The position numbers and the translations under genes are program-made. A stretch of DNA of 64,000 nt. Source: Chalara sp. BL73 (Eukaryota; Ascomycota; Leotiomycetes; Helotiales). The stretch lies in contig CAKJVC010000068.1 in the NCBI GenBank assembly GCA_918026815.1, positions 2,108,001 through 2,172,000 of the forward strand, written 5' to 3'. The notes under the pieces are model-generated. The model did no database searches. It was not told where the DNA came from and worked only from the letters and a program-made list of their open reading frames with translations. Positions 9,613-21,046 of the stretch are shown here, in pieces (the first letter of the stretch is position 1; each line of letters opens with the position of its first letter).

Positions 9613-12411
9613 TTAACGGATGTGAGCGTTAAGACGGCAAGTGCCGGCAGCGCACGAGTTGTCATACCAACCAAAGAGCAGGTCATCGGCCCAGAACTTC
9701 GAAGGTTTACTCTCTACCGTGGCATTGATGCGGATATGCGTCATATTGCGGAAGGTGCTGTCGAGTGAGATAGAGACGAGTGTGCAATTGTCCTGTGGAG
9801 GACATGCCGGGACCATGTATGTCTGGGTGGTGACAACAGTTTCGCTGTTTGAAGCGATATTGTAACGGTAGCCAGAGAACGCAAAGTCACAATTAGGACC
9901 AGTGGAATCGCAGCCAAATGAGCCACCGTAGAAGTTGAAATTGAAGCAACCTTTGAGGGTATGGTCACCACTGGAGATTTGACCGCTCAAACCGCGCTTT
10001 GAGCCGCTCGGGGTAAACTCCAAAAGAAGTGGTGGGGAGCTGGGGTTGTATGCCTCCTTAGGTGGCGGACTTCTCGTAAACCCATCTGAGAAGTCAAATT
10101 GATGATATGGATTAAATACTGGTGCTGCCTGAACAGAATTTGGGTTGGTGGTGTTGCTGACTACCAGAGGAGGGATATCATCAAACTGCACACAAATGGC
10201 CATTAGCTTTTGATAGAAGTAAATGTTAGCCTTGAGCTGATACTTACGTTAAGTGTGAAGTCATTGTAGTTATCACCCTTCTTAGCACAACCCGAGGTGG
10301 TAGGTGTCGCCACAACGGTGGAGGAGACGATGTTACTTAACTTACTAAAAGTCGAGAAGGAATTAGATGATACAATAATGATCGACTAGCTAGATGTTGG
10401 TGAGTAGACTGAGGTGGATTCTGTCGAGCTACTATTGGAGGATCCGGCCACAGATGGTATTGGAATCACAAAAGAGCTTGGAGCACTCGAGATGTTTTGG
10501 GAGTCCACAGCGGCCGAATTCGAGGTTGTGTGGCTGGTAATTAAAGTCGAGACAATGAGAGTCAGCATCGAAAGGGTGTGACCAGAAGTTGCTGTTGTAG
10601 AGCTAGTTGTCGATGGTGAGACTGGCGCAGAACCTGCCAAGGGCTTATTATATCCTGCCGAGAAAATTGATGATGTTGAAAAAGGTGAAGAACTTGTGGC
10701 GGAAGATAAGAGAGCGGAGTCCAAATTGTGGCTTGGACGTACTGATATTGTGACACCAAGAGCAGAGTTCATCGATGTGCCATTAGAACTGAGTAGAGTA
10801 CCTGAGGCTTCTCTAACAGTAACACTAGAAGATGGTGCAGCAGCCGGCGAAGTTGAGTTAGCAAATGCTGGAATACTGGATGGCCCATGGTGAGGAGGCT
10901 CGCAACGGGAAGTAGTAGGACTAATCGTGGGAGAAGTACCAGTGATCCCCCAGAAAGTTGCCTGGCCATGCACGGTAGCTGATGTATTGGCTTTAGGAGT
11001 GTGAGGTATGATTAAGGAAAATGGAGCTGTGGATGTCAAATTCGCGCTTCCCGCTGGTCTCTTAGTGGTTTTGGTATAAAAGCCCGATTGAGCGGCGAGA
11101 CTCGACTTCGAGATTGTAGGATGCGGAGGACCATATATATCGAGCGTTGGGAAATCAGTTTCGAATGAAATCTGGGCCTGAGTTGTGCGTGTCGTCTGTA
11201 ATGTAGTCGGCAAAGGAGTTGCGACGCCAGCGAGAACAGTAGTCACTGAAGCATTCCAACCACTGGAGTTGATGCCCGTGAAGACTAAACCAGTCCCAAC
11301 AAGTGCATTGCCAGCCGCGCTAGGCAAAATTGATGATGAAGTGGAGTTGGAATATGGTAGAGTAGGTAAGGGATACGTCAAATGACCTAGGATGTTGGAG
11401 TTTGGTTGGCTTGATGATGACGGGCTCGACGATGAAAAAGCATTGGTGTGAGGGCTACTAAGAGTTTGAGAAATCTCATTTCCGATTTGCAGAGTAGAAG
11501 TCATTATCTCTTCAAGGTCTCGATTAGTAGTCAAAGGTAGAGTGACTGTAGTAATGCTATGGGTGGTTCTTGTACTTCGGATGGTTTGGAGGATGGTGCT
11601 TTGAATATGCACTGTGGACGTGCGTGTCTCGTCCAACTCAGCGACAACACTTGAACTAATCGAAGAAGCAATGCCAATACTGCTAAGAGTGTATTTGACG
11701 GTGCTTGAAACTTGAACCGTACTGGTACTTGTTGAATCTGGCTCGCTTGAAGGAGTTGGCCAAACCGTGATAGCCTTGGTGACCACGACAATATCGGTAT
11801 ATGTTGCAGGTGGTGTAGCCCCAACCCAGACAGTTGCTTCACTCTCGACGTAGAAGCTATAGATGCCATTTGAAGATGAGACGCTGCCGGGACGCTCAAC
11901 ACCTTTGGCAGTGACAGTAGTGCTTGAAGTGGGAATTAACTTGGTCAATCTATGATACATGTGCATTAGTAAAGCAGTTGAAGGTTTTGAAAGCAGCAAC
12001 AGCCACATATTGGTGGCTAGCTGCAGAAGTTAAGCAAAGCTCCTCTGCCGATTCGGATGAAGCGGTTGGAAATCTGGAGAAGCAAATACAAAGCGTAGAG
12101 TGAAAATATACATACGTGCTGTAGTGAGTGGCAACAGTGATCACAGTTGTAGTAGGCTTAACATGGCTGCTGGAGGCAGAATCAGGGACCGTAACATAGA
12201 CCGTGGTTGGAATTCCTGGTGTAGTGACGTAGACTGTAGTGGCAGCCGCGCAGCTGGTATGATTGACGCTTTGAGAGGTTAATATCGGTACTTTGAAGAG
12301 TTTGGGCTGAAATCACTTGGGTAAGACTTACTATGGGAACTGATGGGCTTTTACTGCAACGGTCAACATACCAAGAGCACCAAAAATGGCGTTCAACAAC
12401 TTGGCGCGCAT
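9613..12411 (-). CDS. Ser/Thr-rich secreted cell-wall glycoprotein with a C-terminal DUF7371-like domain
   Basis: Proposed exons (minus): 12411-12332, 12268-12116, 11949-10387, 10344-10248, 10185-9613, giving 821 residues. It starts with a signal peptide (MRAKLLNAIFGALGMLTVAVKA). Then comes a ~600-residue low-complexity Ser/Thr/Pro-rich region with repeated TTVYVT- and TSTVQV-like motifs, expected to be heavily O-mannosylated. The C-terminal ~200 residues are compact: FDDIPPL, PYHQFDFSDGF, GCFNFNFYGGSFGCDS, SGYRYNIAS and a Cys-rich end. This pattern matches a fungal C-terminal domain I know as DUF7371. It likely acts in the cell wall or extracellular matrix. A TAG at 10388-10386 interrupts the continuous frame; a 42-nt intron (10386-10345, branch CTAAT, acceptor TTTTAG) would remove it. 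If that intron is not spliced, the product stops after 598 residues and loses the domain. Intron 2 is long (166 nt) and its acceptor is less certain. Confidence 0.78.
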
Positions 12412-13504
12412 CTTGAGGAGGCTGGTATGTAAAAGTTGATGATTTAGTGATGAGGGAACTGAATTTATTCTTCCTTAAACCCTAGAAGGCGCTGTGAAGA
12501 GAATACAAAAGAATGTGTGGTGAAACAGAATTTGATGAAAGTGGAAGAAAACGAATGTGGTGTGTGAAGATGAAGATGAAGCCGAAAATGGAAGTCAACA
12601 GACTGCGGGGGCTTGGAGTATTTACCACGTGCTTGGCACCAAACATACCAGATACACTGTAAGGGTTGCCATTGCCTTAGCCTTGTCTAGAACGTTCATA
12701 GCTAAGGCGGTGAGATCTGTTGGAGAAATGATATCACGCTATTTTGGCTAAGGGCAGAATGTATTGTCAAAGTTATCATGACAAAGAATGCACACAAAAA
12801 TCCTCGATTTCATATTCTCAAACAAGTTAATAACCCAGCTACAAAATGTATCAAGCTACTTCACAATGTAACTATCAACATAGCAACACGAGTAAATAAT
12901 TGATTCAGACCATACAGATTTTAGGCGGCAGCTCGCATAGTCTTGGCTTATTGTGAGCTGCCGAAACGTCACTGCCTATTACAGCTGCAAATAGATCAAC
13001 AAGCAATTTTCTATTAGGTATGGAGTTGAGTAAACCTCCTGTAGCTTGTGTAGGCATCTGCTAACAACTGCTTAAGCATTGGTCGCCTGTCGGGTTGACT
13101 AATTAACCTTGAACGATTCCTTTAAATCACATCGTGAAATATGGCCATTTGTGGTAATGTAGACTAGTGAGCTTTCTGTATTTATAAGTTTTAGGAATGC
13201 GTAGTTCATTTATTTTTGGTACTCAATAACATACTCGACAAAGACTTAGAAAAACATCTTGGTGAACGAAGTGTTTCCCAATTGGTAGGTCCTACAAAAT
13301 CATACATAATGATGCCAACGGTTTATTGCTTGAAATAAATGGTGAATAAACTGAAGTTTCCGCACAAATTATGTTCTGTGATGCTGAGGTATATCTAAAA
13401 AGAACGTGTAAGGAACAAATGAAAATTGGGCACAATATGGTGGCTTGGAGAAAATATACTACCCTGTCTCTACGACTTTTCTTCAAGACAAGAGTAACGA
13501 CACC
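12412..13504. other. Intergenic region upstream of the wall glycoprotein
   Basis: It contains the glycoprotein promoter (first ~300 bases, GAA/GATGAAG-rich on the plus strand) and then AT-rich sequence. The small frames at 12557 and 13292 have no recognisable content. Confidence 0.45.
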
Positions 13505-14017
13505 TTAGGAGGATCTGCTGATGGCGCCTATAATGGCACATCCTAGATGCAATCTGTCAAACAAGCCACTTTTAAATACAGCTTGGAAAGGAAGACTTAC
13601 CGTGAAATTTCCGCTGCGATGTACAATATGCATAGTTCCTGTCCACTTCATACGCCATGTCTTCCCGTTGAGCCTCTGCCATTTCAGTAGAAGACCTATT
13701 GCCATAAGTGAGCAATATGACGAACGAGGGGCACCCAAGCAACTCACCCCAATGGCATCAATCCTGGATCCAGCACGTATTTTAATCTTTTTGATACCTC
13801 TACTGATGAAGTTACCTGCGATTGGTGCATCATTAAAGCCTTCAGTGCCGCCATTTGCCTTTGCCTTCAAACCTCCACCACACAAGTACACCCACGATAG
13901 CCTGATCTGAGAATGTCATTAAATTAGCCAAGAGATTCCAAAGAGATAGATGGTCATACCGCTGTTTGCAGGCTTAAAAACATAATCGTTTCCACCACTC
14001 CCTCCGGAGCCGCTCAT
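13505..14017 (-). pseudogene. Decayed jacalin-like lectin gene
   Basis: The minus strand starts with an ATG at 14017 encoding MSGSGGSGGNDYVFKP, followed by an intron-like gap. It continues with GTEGFNDAPIAG and GIKKIKIRAGSRIDAIGVFY. That layout (Gly-rich start, acidic loop, KI.IR.G..IDAI strand) is typical of jacalin-related beta-prism lectins. After the next intron-like gap the matching frame reads NGRGSTGRHGV between two TGA stops, and the final segment is out of phase. I infer a lectin gene disabled by two nonsense codons and at least one frameshift. A functional gene with unusual splicing is less likely. The length (~110 codons recoverable) suits a single-domain lectin. Confidence 0.45.
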
Positions 14018-15047
14018 TATGTATATAGTACCTGTTGCGATACTAAAATAAAATGCCTTCGATGCTTGAAGAGAAATATGATGAAGGAAAAGAATATCTT
14101 GATCGACCTACAACTGCGTGTCCTTTATATTATGGCCCACTTCAGTAGAGGAACTGAAATTTGGGAAGTGTGCAAATACACTCAAGGTTCATCGACGCAT
14201 ATGGCCAGCCATGATTGCCTCGCGGAAGCTGGGATATCTGGATTGGACTCAGTTACACTATATCCTACTGCTGAATTCTACAGATGCGACACAAAACTAC
14301 CGCACCGAAACAATCAGATATGGGAATTTTATAGGGACTCTTCGTATCCATGCTAAATATCAACACCGCTTTGTCCAGTCTTCATCAAGTGAAGGTAGAA
14401 TGGGATCAAGAGAGCGATGATCAGCAGCAGATTATCGACAATGGCAGGCTGAATAGCTGGATTCAGATTTATTCAAATACCATGGTAAGCCGCAATAGTA
14501 TTTATTGCATGATGATGTCCATATTGCCCTTGAGCTGCGACTCTATTGGGTCGTTTTTGCAGACAAGGCTGAGGAGGAAAGATATCCAGCCAGCCACCAC
14601 CATAGTCAAAAGTGTACTGACCGTGGAATATGCAAACCCCATAGGTCAGTTTTGGTGATGACTGTTCAAGTAATGATGAACACTTTACAGAGAATCCATA
14701 TTGTAGGACTAAAGCTGAAAATGGGAGCGAGATTTTAGGGACCTAAAACGTTACTTCCAATCTTTTGAACGCTCCACAAGAGCGAATCAGGTTCGCGCCC
14801 GTGTAAATTTACGTGTGGTAGTAAAACCTCTTGCCATATGGGCCAGTTCAGTTCCTTACACAAGATGGCTATTCAGCAGTGATGGTGGAAGTTAATCGCA
14901 TAATGCGAGTGTGTACTTAGCCTCACAAATTGTTTCTGCCTTATTTTGAAGGTGTCAACAACGCGTCATCGGTGCTACTCAGAATTCCCGTACAAACCAC
15001 AACTACTTTTGAGAAGTTAATAGAGTAGGAGCTCACCTACTCTCGCG
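14018..15047. other. Unassigned region between lectin relic and Rrt8-like gene
   Basis: Several overlapping plus-strand frames (14066-14356, 14118-14420, 14350-14658, 14505-14738) have protein-like composition but are mutually out of phase. They look like a degraded gene rather than a working one. I could not name the ancestor with confidence. The last ~200 bases are the promoter of the next gene. Confidence 0.35.
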
Positions 15048-15993
15048 ATGCCTGATGCTCGAAGAGAGACTGTGCTACAGCCTATCAAGTCTGTCGTTTC
15101 CGCCTCGTTCTTATATCCATTGAAAGGCATCTATTACTTCTTTGCTCACCCCGCCTTCTATCCTCTCTTTGGTCGGCGACTCATCCCTTTGGTGTTTACT
15201 TCTATCGTGGTTCTTGGTCTTCTATTTGCCTTCGCGTATCTGCCGCAGGTCGCATTTCTTGCGATCTTCCACGGGCACTTAGCATGGTTTAATGCCGTTT
15301 TTCTGGTCCTGGGAGAAGGCCAAATTGTGATAGCTCTGCTCTTCGAAGCACTTCTAGTTGATGAGACGCTCGTGAATGTTTTTGATGTAAGATCTTCTCT
15401 GCAGATAGAGATCTGATGGCTAATATTCAATAGGCAACACTAATTAACGAGGGTCTTATCGACCTGGTCTCTCCTTCCAGAATCCTGTTTCCTGACGCGC
15501 CGAACTCTGTGAAGATGCTTGGGAAACCAACCTCGAGTGCCGTTTATAGTCCTTTCTCCTTCCGCCAGATTGCGGAGTTTGTGGTCTTTCTACCACTTAA
15601 TTTAATACCACTCTTCGGAACGCCAGCCTTCTTGGTTATAACAGGTGCTAGGGGAGGTCCATTTCACCACTGGCGATATTTCAAGCTGAGTGGGTTGAGT
15701 AAGAAGGAACGGAAAGTGGAGATCCGGGCCAGAAGATGGAAATATACATGGTATGTTGTAGAAGCTCTTCTCGTGCGGGAACTGAGCTGATTAGTTACAG
15801 GTTTGGAACGGTGGCATTAATATTGCAGCTGGTGCCGGTATTGTCTATGTTCTTCCTCCTCACGACCGCTGCCGGCTCGGCATTATGGGTGATAAAGCTA
15901 GAGGAACAGAAGCGGCTCGTTGCTGAGGCGCAAAACAGGAGCAACGTGGCTGATGGAGAGGAACCGCCAGCTTACACAGATGACCTCATATAG
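15048..15993 (+). CDS. Multi-pass membrane protein of the Rrt8/Lds (EI24-like) family
   Basis: Exons 15048-15386, 15434-15750 and 15801-15993 give 282 residues with clean GT..AG junctions. Four or more hydrophobic stretches are visible: LIPLVFTSIVVLGLLFAFAY, a segment around FNAVFLVLGEGQIVIALLFE, FVVFLPLNLIPLFGTPAFLV, and VALILQLVPVLSMFFLLTTA. The paired segments around PLNLIPLFGTP.F are the signature of the EI24-like family that includes yeast outer-spore-wall/lipid-droplet proteins Rrt8 and Lds1/2. Fungal members are associated with lipid droplets or the endomembrane system; their biochemical role is poorly defined. The C-terminal tail is charged and ends PPAYTDDLI. Name is from family pattern only. 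Confidence 0.72.
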
Positions 15994-16871
15994 CAGTACA
16001 ATAAGGAATGAAAATTGAACTTCATGGTAGTGTCTATTTAGTTGTGATAAATAACAGCGGCGAGATTCCCTCGATATTAGCAATCGTAAATTTGAATACG
16101 GCGGAGTAGCGCCTTAATGACAATGCACTCGAGTTCGAGTCGTCAGCAGCTGGTAGTCGGTATTTGATAGCCATGGGCGCGGATCTAGTCTATAGAACCT
16201 CCCTATGTCTGCTCAGATGATATTGAGAATATGATATTAAACGCCAGCTCTATACACAGAAACAGAACAGGGAGAGGTATCCCCTAGGAAATGTGAATGA
16301 ACCTTTCTCGGTTCTCCTCCACGATAGCCTTGGAACAAATCAAAGTTCCAGCAAGCCTCTTCTTGACGTGTCTGACCCACAAATACCATTTCATCAGACC
16401 TAAGTGGTATATTCATATATGCCTCCCCCATATAAGGTGTCAAAATGCTGATCGATTCTAGCAGAACCCCATGAAACCATAGGATAATCGTCCTCCGCTA
16501 TCCATCTTGCCTCCGAATTATTGCAAGAGTCTCCCACAGTGTAGAAATGGTGGAGGCTATCCCACAGAGTGTTTGAGGAAGCTGTCGTGTAAAGAGATTC
16601 TAGGACTAAAGCCATGCGTAACATAGTTGCCCCACAAGTTAATGCGGGAGTAGCCGCGGCTAATCTGTATTTGTGTTTATAAGAGACCAAGCTTCTGCAC
16701 TACAGGCTACACCAACGTCATTGGTCGACTTGACAAGGCGTAAAATTACCTTCGGCAGCCGTCCAAAGGTGAAGTGTTTCTGCGCAGCCTTCAGAATATA
16801 TCCTTTTCTAGAGAACAGCACAACATGCGCAAATCATATATAGCTGAGTACCAGAGCGCGATACTTCGAAG
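15994..16871. other. Intergenic region with a possible broken minus-strand gene
   Basis: Two minus-strand frames, 16690-16400 and 16443-16237, overlap out of phase by ~44 bases. The first contains TVGDSCNNSEARWIAEDD and the second WNFDLFQGYRGGEPRK and a Cys near the end. Their composition is protein-like and together they could be one frameshifted small secreted protein, but I recognise no family. The last ~200 bases before 16872 are the promoter of the glycosyltransferase gene. Confidence 0.3.
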
Positions 16872-18215
16872 ATGATTCTCCACGCCAAAAGGCTGCGGCC
16901 TCTTCTAACACTCATCCTCCACTCCCCAGCCGGAAAGGTCATCCTCAGCTCCGTAGCCCTTTGGATATTGTCCTTCGCATACTGCTCGCACCGCTATTGG
17001 CGCGATCCACATTCCGCGTTTTTTTCTTCAACGCATGTCTATGATCTCCAATACTCCAAGTCACGAAATACCCAAGCAGATGCGTTCATCGAAGCTGCCA
17101 ACCACCCTGGGACAATCGAGCTTAAGAAAGCGTCTGGGAAGCCTGAGATATGCGCCGCCTTCGTGACAGTACAGAGACAAGGAAAAGCGTACATTGCGCA
17201 GGCAATTGGAAGCATGCTTGAGGGGTTAACGGATGAGGAGAGGGAGAAGCTCTATTCGTATGTTTTGTTCGCGGATACACGACCGGAGGTTCATGATATT
17301 TGGAACGCGACATGGTTGAGGAGGGCGGTCGACGAGGTCGGGGGCTATGATGTTAGCGCTGAGGCGTTGGCGCATCTGAAGGAATTGGAGGAAAAGCGCA
17401 ATTTTTACGAGAAAGGAGTGTTGTAAGTTTGACAACATGTTCGTCTAGCCGAAACTAATTAGGTGGACTATAGTGATTATCTTTACGCCTTAGACACCTG
17501 CTACAAGACGGAAGCGCCATACATAGCAATCTTTGAAGACGACATTATCCTCGCGGACGGCTGGCTCGCCAGAACGCTACACGCCCTCCACTACGAAATT
17601 GAGCCTCTTGCTAAACCAGGCGGCCCATTCAATAACTGGCTCTACTTCCGGCTCTTTTATACCGAAACATCTATCCAGTGGGGAGCCGAGGACTTCTGGT
17701 ACGCCAATCTTCCACTCACGTTCTTCTTCTCCTCTCTGGCCACCTCAATCGCTTTGATGAGCACGCGACTCCTCGTGCCACGTACGCGCAAGACACTAGA
17801 TAACTACTCCGTCGCTATACTCTCCCTCCTCACGATTCCAGCGTTCATGGCGCTTTTCTTCATGATTGGCAAAGCTTCCCTCATCCACCAGAATACCAAT
17901 GGAGTTTTCTTGCTGAATAAATATGGGTGCTGTACGCAAGCCATGATCTTCGCCAGGACACAACTCCCAGCTCTCACAGCCCATCTGCGAGAGCTCAAAA
18001 GTGGACAAACTGATACTATATTAGAGAATTACGCCGACGCGAATAATATGCAACGGTTAGCCTTGGCTCCACAGGTCGCGCAGCATGTGGGCTTAGTAAG
18101 TTCACGAGATAATACGGTGGATAATGCTAGGAGTACTTGGGCGTTTTGGTTTGAGGAGAACGATCCAGTATGGCTAAGGACGGAACATGAAATGTTGTTA
18201 AAAGAAGGCATATAG
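16872..18215 (+). CDS. PGAP4-like membrane glycosyltransferase
   Basis: Two exons, 16872-17422 and 17474-18215, give 430 residues. The acceptor TATAG at 17473 is chosen over TTAG at 17462 because only it preserves frame (KGVF-DYLYALDTC). An N-terminal signal-anchor (about residues 20-40) is followed by EICAAFVTVQRQGKAYIAQAIGSML and, after the splice, APYIAIFEDDIILADGWL with the EDD metal-binding motif. The glycosyltransferase domain is interrupted by two close membrane helices (about residues 255-275 and 290-312), the unusual layout described for animal PGAP4, which adds GalNAc to GPI anchors in the Golgi. Fungal members of the family are widespread with undefined acceptors. Conserved YGCCTQAM and the late NNMQRLALAPQVAQHVG segment support an intact enzyme. 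Confidence 0.8.
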
Positions 18216-18336
18216 ACAATATATATTGTGTTATAATATGTCAAATTCCATGAATATACATAGAGCAGGGCTCAACAGCGTTCGCTCATAACACAAAAAC
18301 AAGAGAATTCCAGACCGATAGAATTAATAACATGGT

Positions 18337-20656
18337 TTAGTATGACAGACCTGTTAATTGGATCTTCTTCATCCTTGCAGGATTGTTATGATTGTAGTCG
18401 CAGAACTCAAGAGTCACGTTCAACAACTCATCAATATGATGGGGCATCAATCGGGGATGTTTATCATCGCTAGCGGCAAGGTTCTCCGCCATCAAAACAA
18501 TATTTCGAATCTGTCGTCCATTGATCTCAGCTTCCGACCACCGGTCCACCTCGTTTATTAGTGTTGTTTTATAGGCCGGAAGCATATTCATGTTTTGGAT
18601 GAAAGAGGTCCAGATTTGATGCCGATCATCACGGCCAAGTTCGAAGAACCGTATGGGGTAGCTGATGCGAGACTCGAACGCTTCGTCTATACAGTCTATC
18701 AAGTTGGTAGTGAGAATCAATATTCCCTGGAAGTATTCAAGCTTGCGAAGAAACACTTAAAACTATTATTACGGGTCTTGATCATGGAGAAGTGTATTTT
18801 ACCTGAAACCCAGGAATTCTGGGTCATCCTCTCAAAGGTTCTCTTCTCAAGAACGATTTCTGCTTCATCTATTAGAAGGATGGCTTTCCAGTCTTCAGCA
18901 TTTGAGAAAATTCGCTCAAGGGACTGCTCCCATTTCTCGTGGCTTGCGATTCTTCCCAGATTCACCTTCAGCAATGGCCGCTTGGTATACTCAGAAAGAA
19001 CCTCAGCAGTTAGCTAAGACAAATGTCAGCACTGTGTGACTCAGCATCCACATTCGACTTACAGTCTTCCCCACACCAGGCGGGCCATGTAGTAAAAAAA
19101 CAATTCCTTTTCCTTTGCCCTCTATTACATCCCTTGATTTCTCGGCTTGTACACGACGAGAGTTGCTGCTTGCGAGCCGAATAAGAGTATCCTTTCTATC
19201 CTGATCTAGCACCAACCTATCCAAAGCTTCAAGTCGCCATTGCTTTTCCTTCAATTTGTCAACATTAACGCTGTACCAGTCATGATCGTCCAGATTGAAG
19301 ACTGTGATACTGGAGGGGCATATCATGAACCCTTCTTCTGTGAAATCAGAGATCTCGTGATTGTGGACGATGCTGCCATCGTGGAACGAGGGATGCGAGA
19401 TGCGTCGCTTGTCATCAATATTGGTTTGAATGATGACTTTAGTCGCCGCGTCTGGATCAACAATTACTGTAGATGTGAGCTACGGTAAGTTAATACTACA
19501 TCTTTTATTTTGGGGAATGACTTTTCTACTTGCTTCTAGAGAATTCGCCCCACTTTGTTCGTTGGATCTAACACCAGATATATAACGTGGAATGATATAT
19601 CCCAAATCTCTCTTCACCATTGGCAGTGCTTCCCCTTGATAGGTCATCACTCTGGAGTCACCATCACAATAATTTCTCCACGCCCTCCCTCTACGTATCG
19701 AAGCTTCTTTCAATTCCTCTTTAGATTCATGGTGAGATAAAGGGTAAAATCCTAGATCAGTAATACGCTTTGCATCCGCAAATACTGGGATTTCCCGTTG
19801 GGCAGATACTTCTCTGAACCGTCCGCCTTTTATCGTAATTTTCACAAGTGTGACATACCAAGTGCCTCTTTTGAGCGTAGGATTGCTTTTGTTGTGCTCA
19901 AGCTTCACAGAGGTTATCTTGGAGATATCAAGAAGCCCAAGAGGGTCCTTGCAGACTGCAAAATCTCCGGGCCTGAAAAGAGCCCAGAGGTCATCGTAGA
20001 CAATAAATCCCTCAGAAATCTTGCTTCTCACATCCTCGTGTAAACGAGCAGACCACCCAATCGTTGCAAAGTAATACAGGGCATCCATATGAGCACGATT
20101 TATGGATGTTGCCTCAGAGTCTCCTTCAACATTAGATTTCATCTCCTCGATATGGTGGTATAGCGGTCCGAAAGGACTTTCCAAGAGAATGTTTGTGGCC
20201 GAGAGAGCAACCCCGTGGTAGTGTTCGATATAAATCACTTTCCTGAGCTGTTGCTGCAAGTAAGTCGACTCTATGGATAACTGGATTTGATTGTCGGGTC
20301 GCTTTATCAGCTGTAGAGCCTTTACATTCCTTGGTCTATGGGGCTCGAATTCTTTCGGGTCACAAGGCTCAAGAGCTTTCCCTTCACCTAGTTGCTTTCT
20401 GTATGAGTAAAATGTTTTCCAATTTTCGGGTGTGCATGAATCTTCATCCTCAACCTCTATAGGAATACTTGAGAGGGGCACGGAGAGCGGTTCTCCTGGT
20501 GGATGTAGCGATGATGTTGGAGGCGTATCAAAGTCAGAATTTGTAGCTGTAACAGGACTAACAATATTGTTGTCCTGCACGTCTTGTCATTAGTCACCTA
20601 ACGTTCTTCATCCTCTCCTTCAAACCTACATATGCGGGATTTCCCAAATTCGCCAT
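18337..20656 (-). CDS. AAA+ ATPase with N-terminal DUF7025-type region
   Basis: Exons (minus): 20656-20630, 20574-19530, 19466-19063, 19013-18803, 18755-18337, giving 694 residues, all phases consistent. The 27-bp first exon (MANLGNPAY) depends on a good GTAGGT..GTGCAG intron with a GACTAAT branch; starting at the ATG at 20580 instead adds only MQ before DNNIVSP. The N-terminal ~350 residues resemble the DUF7025-type region of fungal AAA proteins (YIEHYHGVAL, FYPLSHHESKEELKEASIRRG). The AAA core has Walker A GPPGVGKT (about 485-492), Walker B ILLIDEAE (about 537-544), and the sensor segment GILILTTNLIDCIDEAFESRI with its arginine finger. Such proteins are numerous in filamentous fungi and mostly uncharacterised; they may remodel protein complexes. 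It is divergently oriented to the STAND-like gene at 21047. Confidence 0.88.
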
Positions 20657-21046
20657 GATAATGATAGCTAGCAGATGGTAACGTAACTTCCCAAAGTTTG
20701 TGTAAACAACAATGTTGAACTGGCGTTTAGGCTAAATAAATACCTGAAGATTTTTGGGCTCCTCCGTCATCAAAGATATAGTGTAGTAAAGGCATCTTTC
20801 TCTTTGATCCGCCACAGATATGGGTGAATGCGCCGGGACGGGGGGAGCCTCGTGGTGTGCCAGGCCGACCGATTGAGCCAGCTCAATATTTAGGCATCAA
20901 TAGTTGGCCCCCAACTCTTGGCCTCAAACCGTGAGATAGCTGGGTAGAAAAATAAAATAGAATACAAAAGGTTACAACCCAGCTACGGAAGTTCAAGTAA
21001 CACTTAACCCGAGCATGAGGATATCAGTACTGCGATCATCTCCGAT
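20657..21046. promoter_or_regulatory. Divergent promoter of AAA ATPase and STAND-like genes
   Basis: A 390-bp interval between two divergent genes must serve both. AGCTCAATATT and GATTGAGCCAGCTCAA form a short imperfect repeat near 20870-20890. No clear TATA box; spacing is the only support. Confidence 0.4.

Noticed and set aside
10386..12008. Possibility that the Ser/Thr-rich frame is a stand-alone gene ending at 10386.
   Set aside because: Upstream exons add a signal peptide in phase, and the downstream frame continues in the same phase into a well-formed Cys-rich domain; one gene is the simpler reading.
14505..14738. Weak resemblance of one frame to the region before the rhs/neuraminidase-like part of bacterial-type insecticidal Tc proteins.
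   Set aside because: Only a few residues agree, no second conserved block was found in order, and frames are broken; not enough to name.
16129..16150. GAGTTCGAGTC looked like a tRNA T-loop/B-box.
   Set aside because: No matching acceptor stem, D-arm or anticodon arm at the right distance on either strand.
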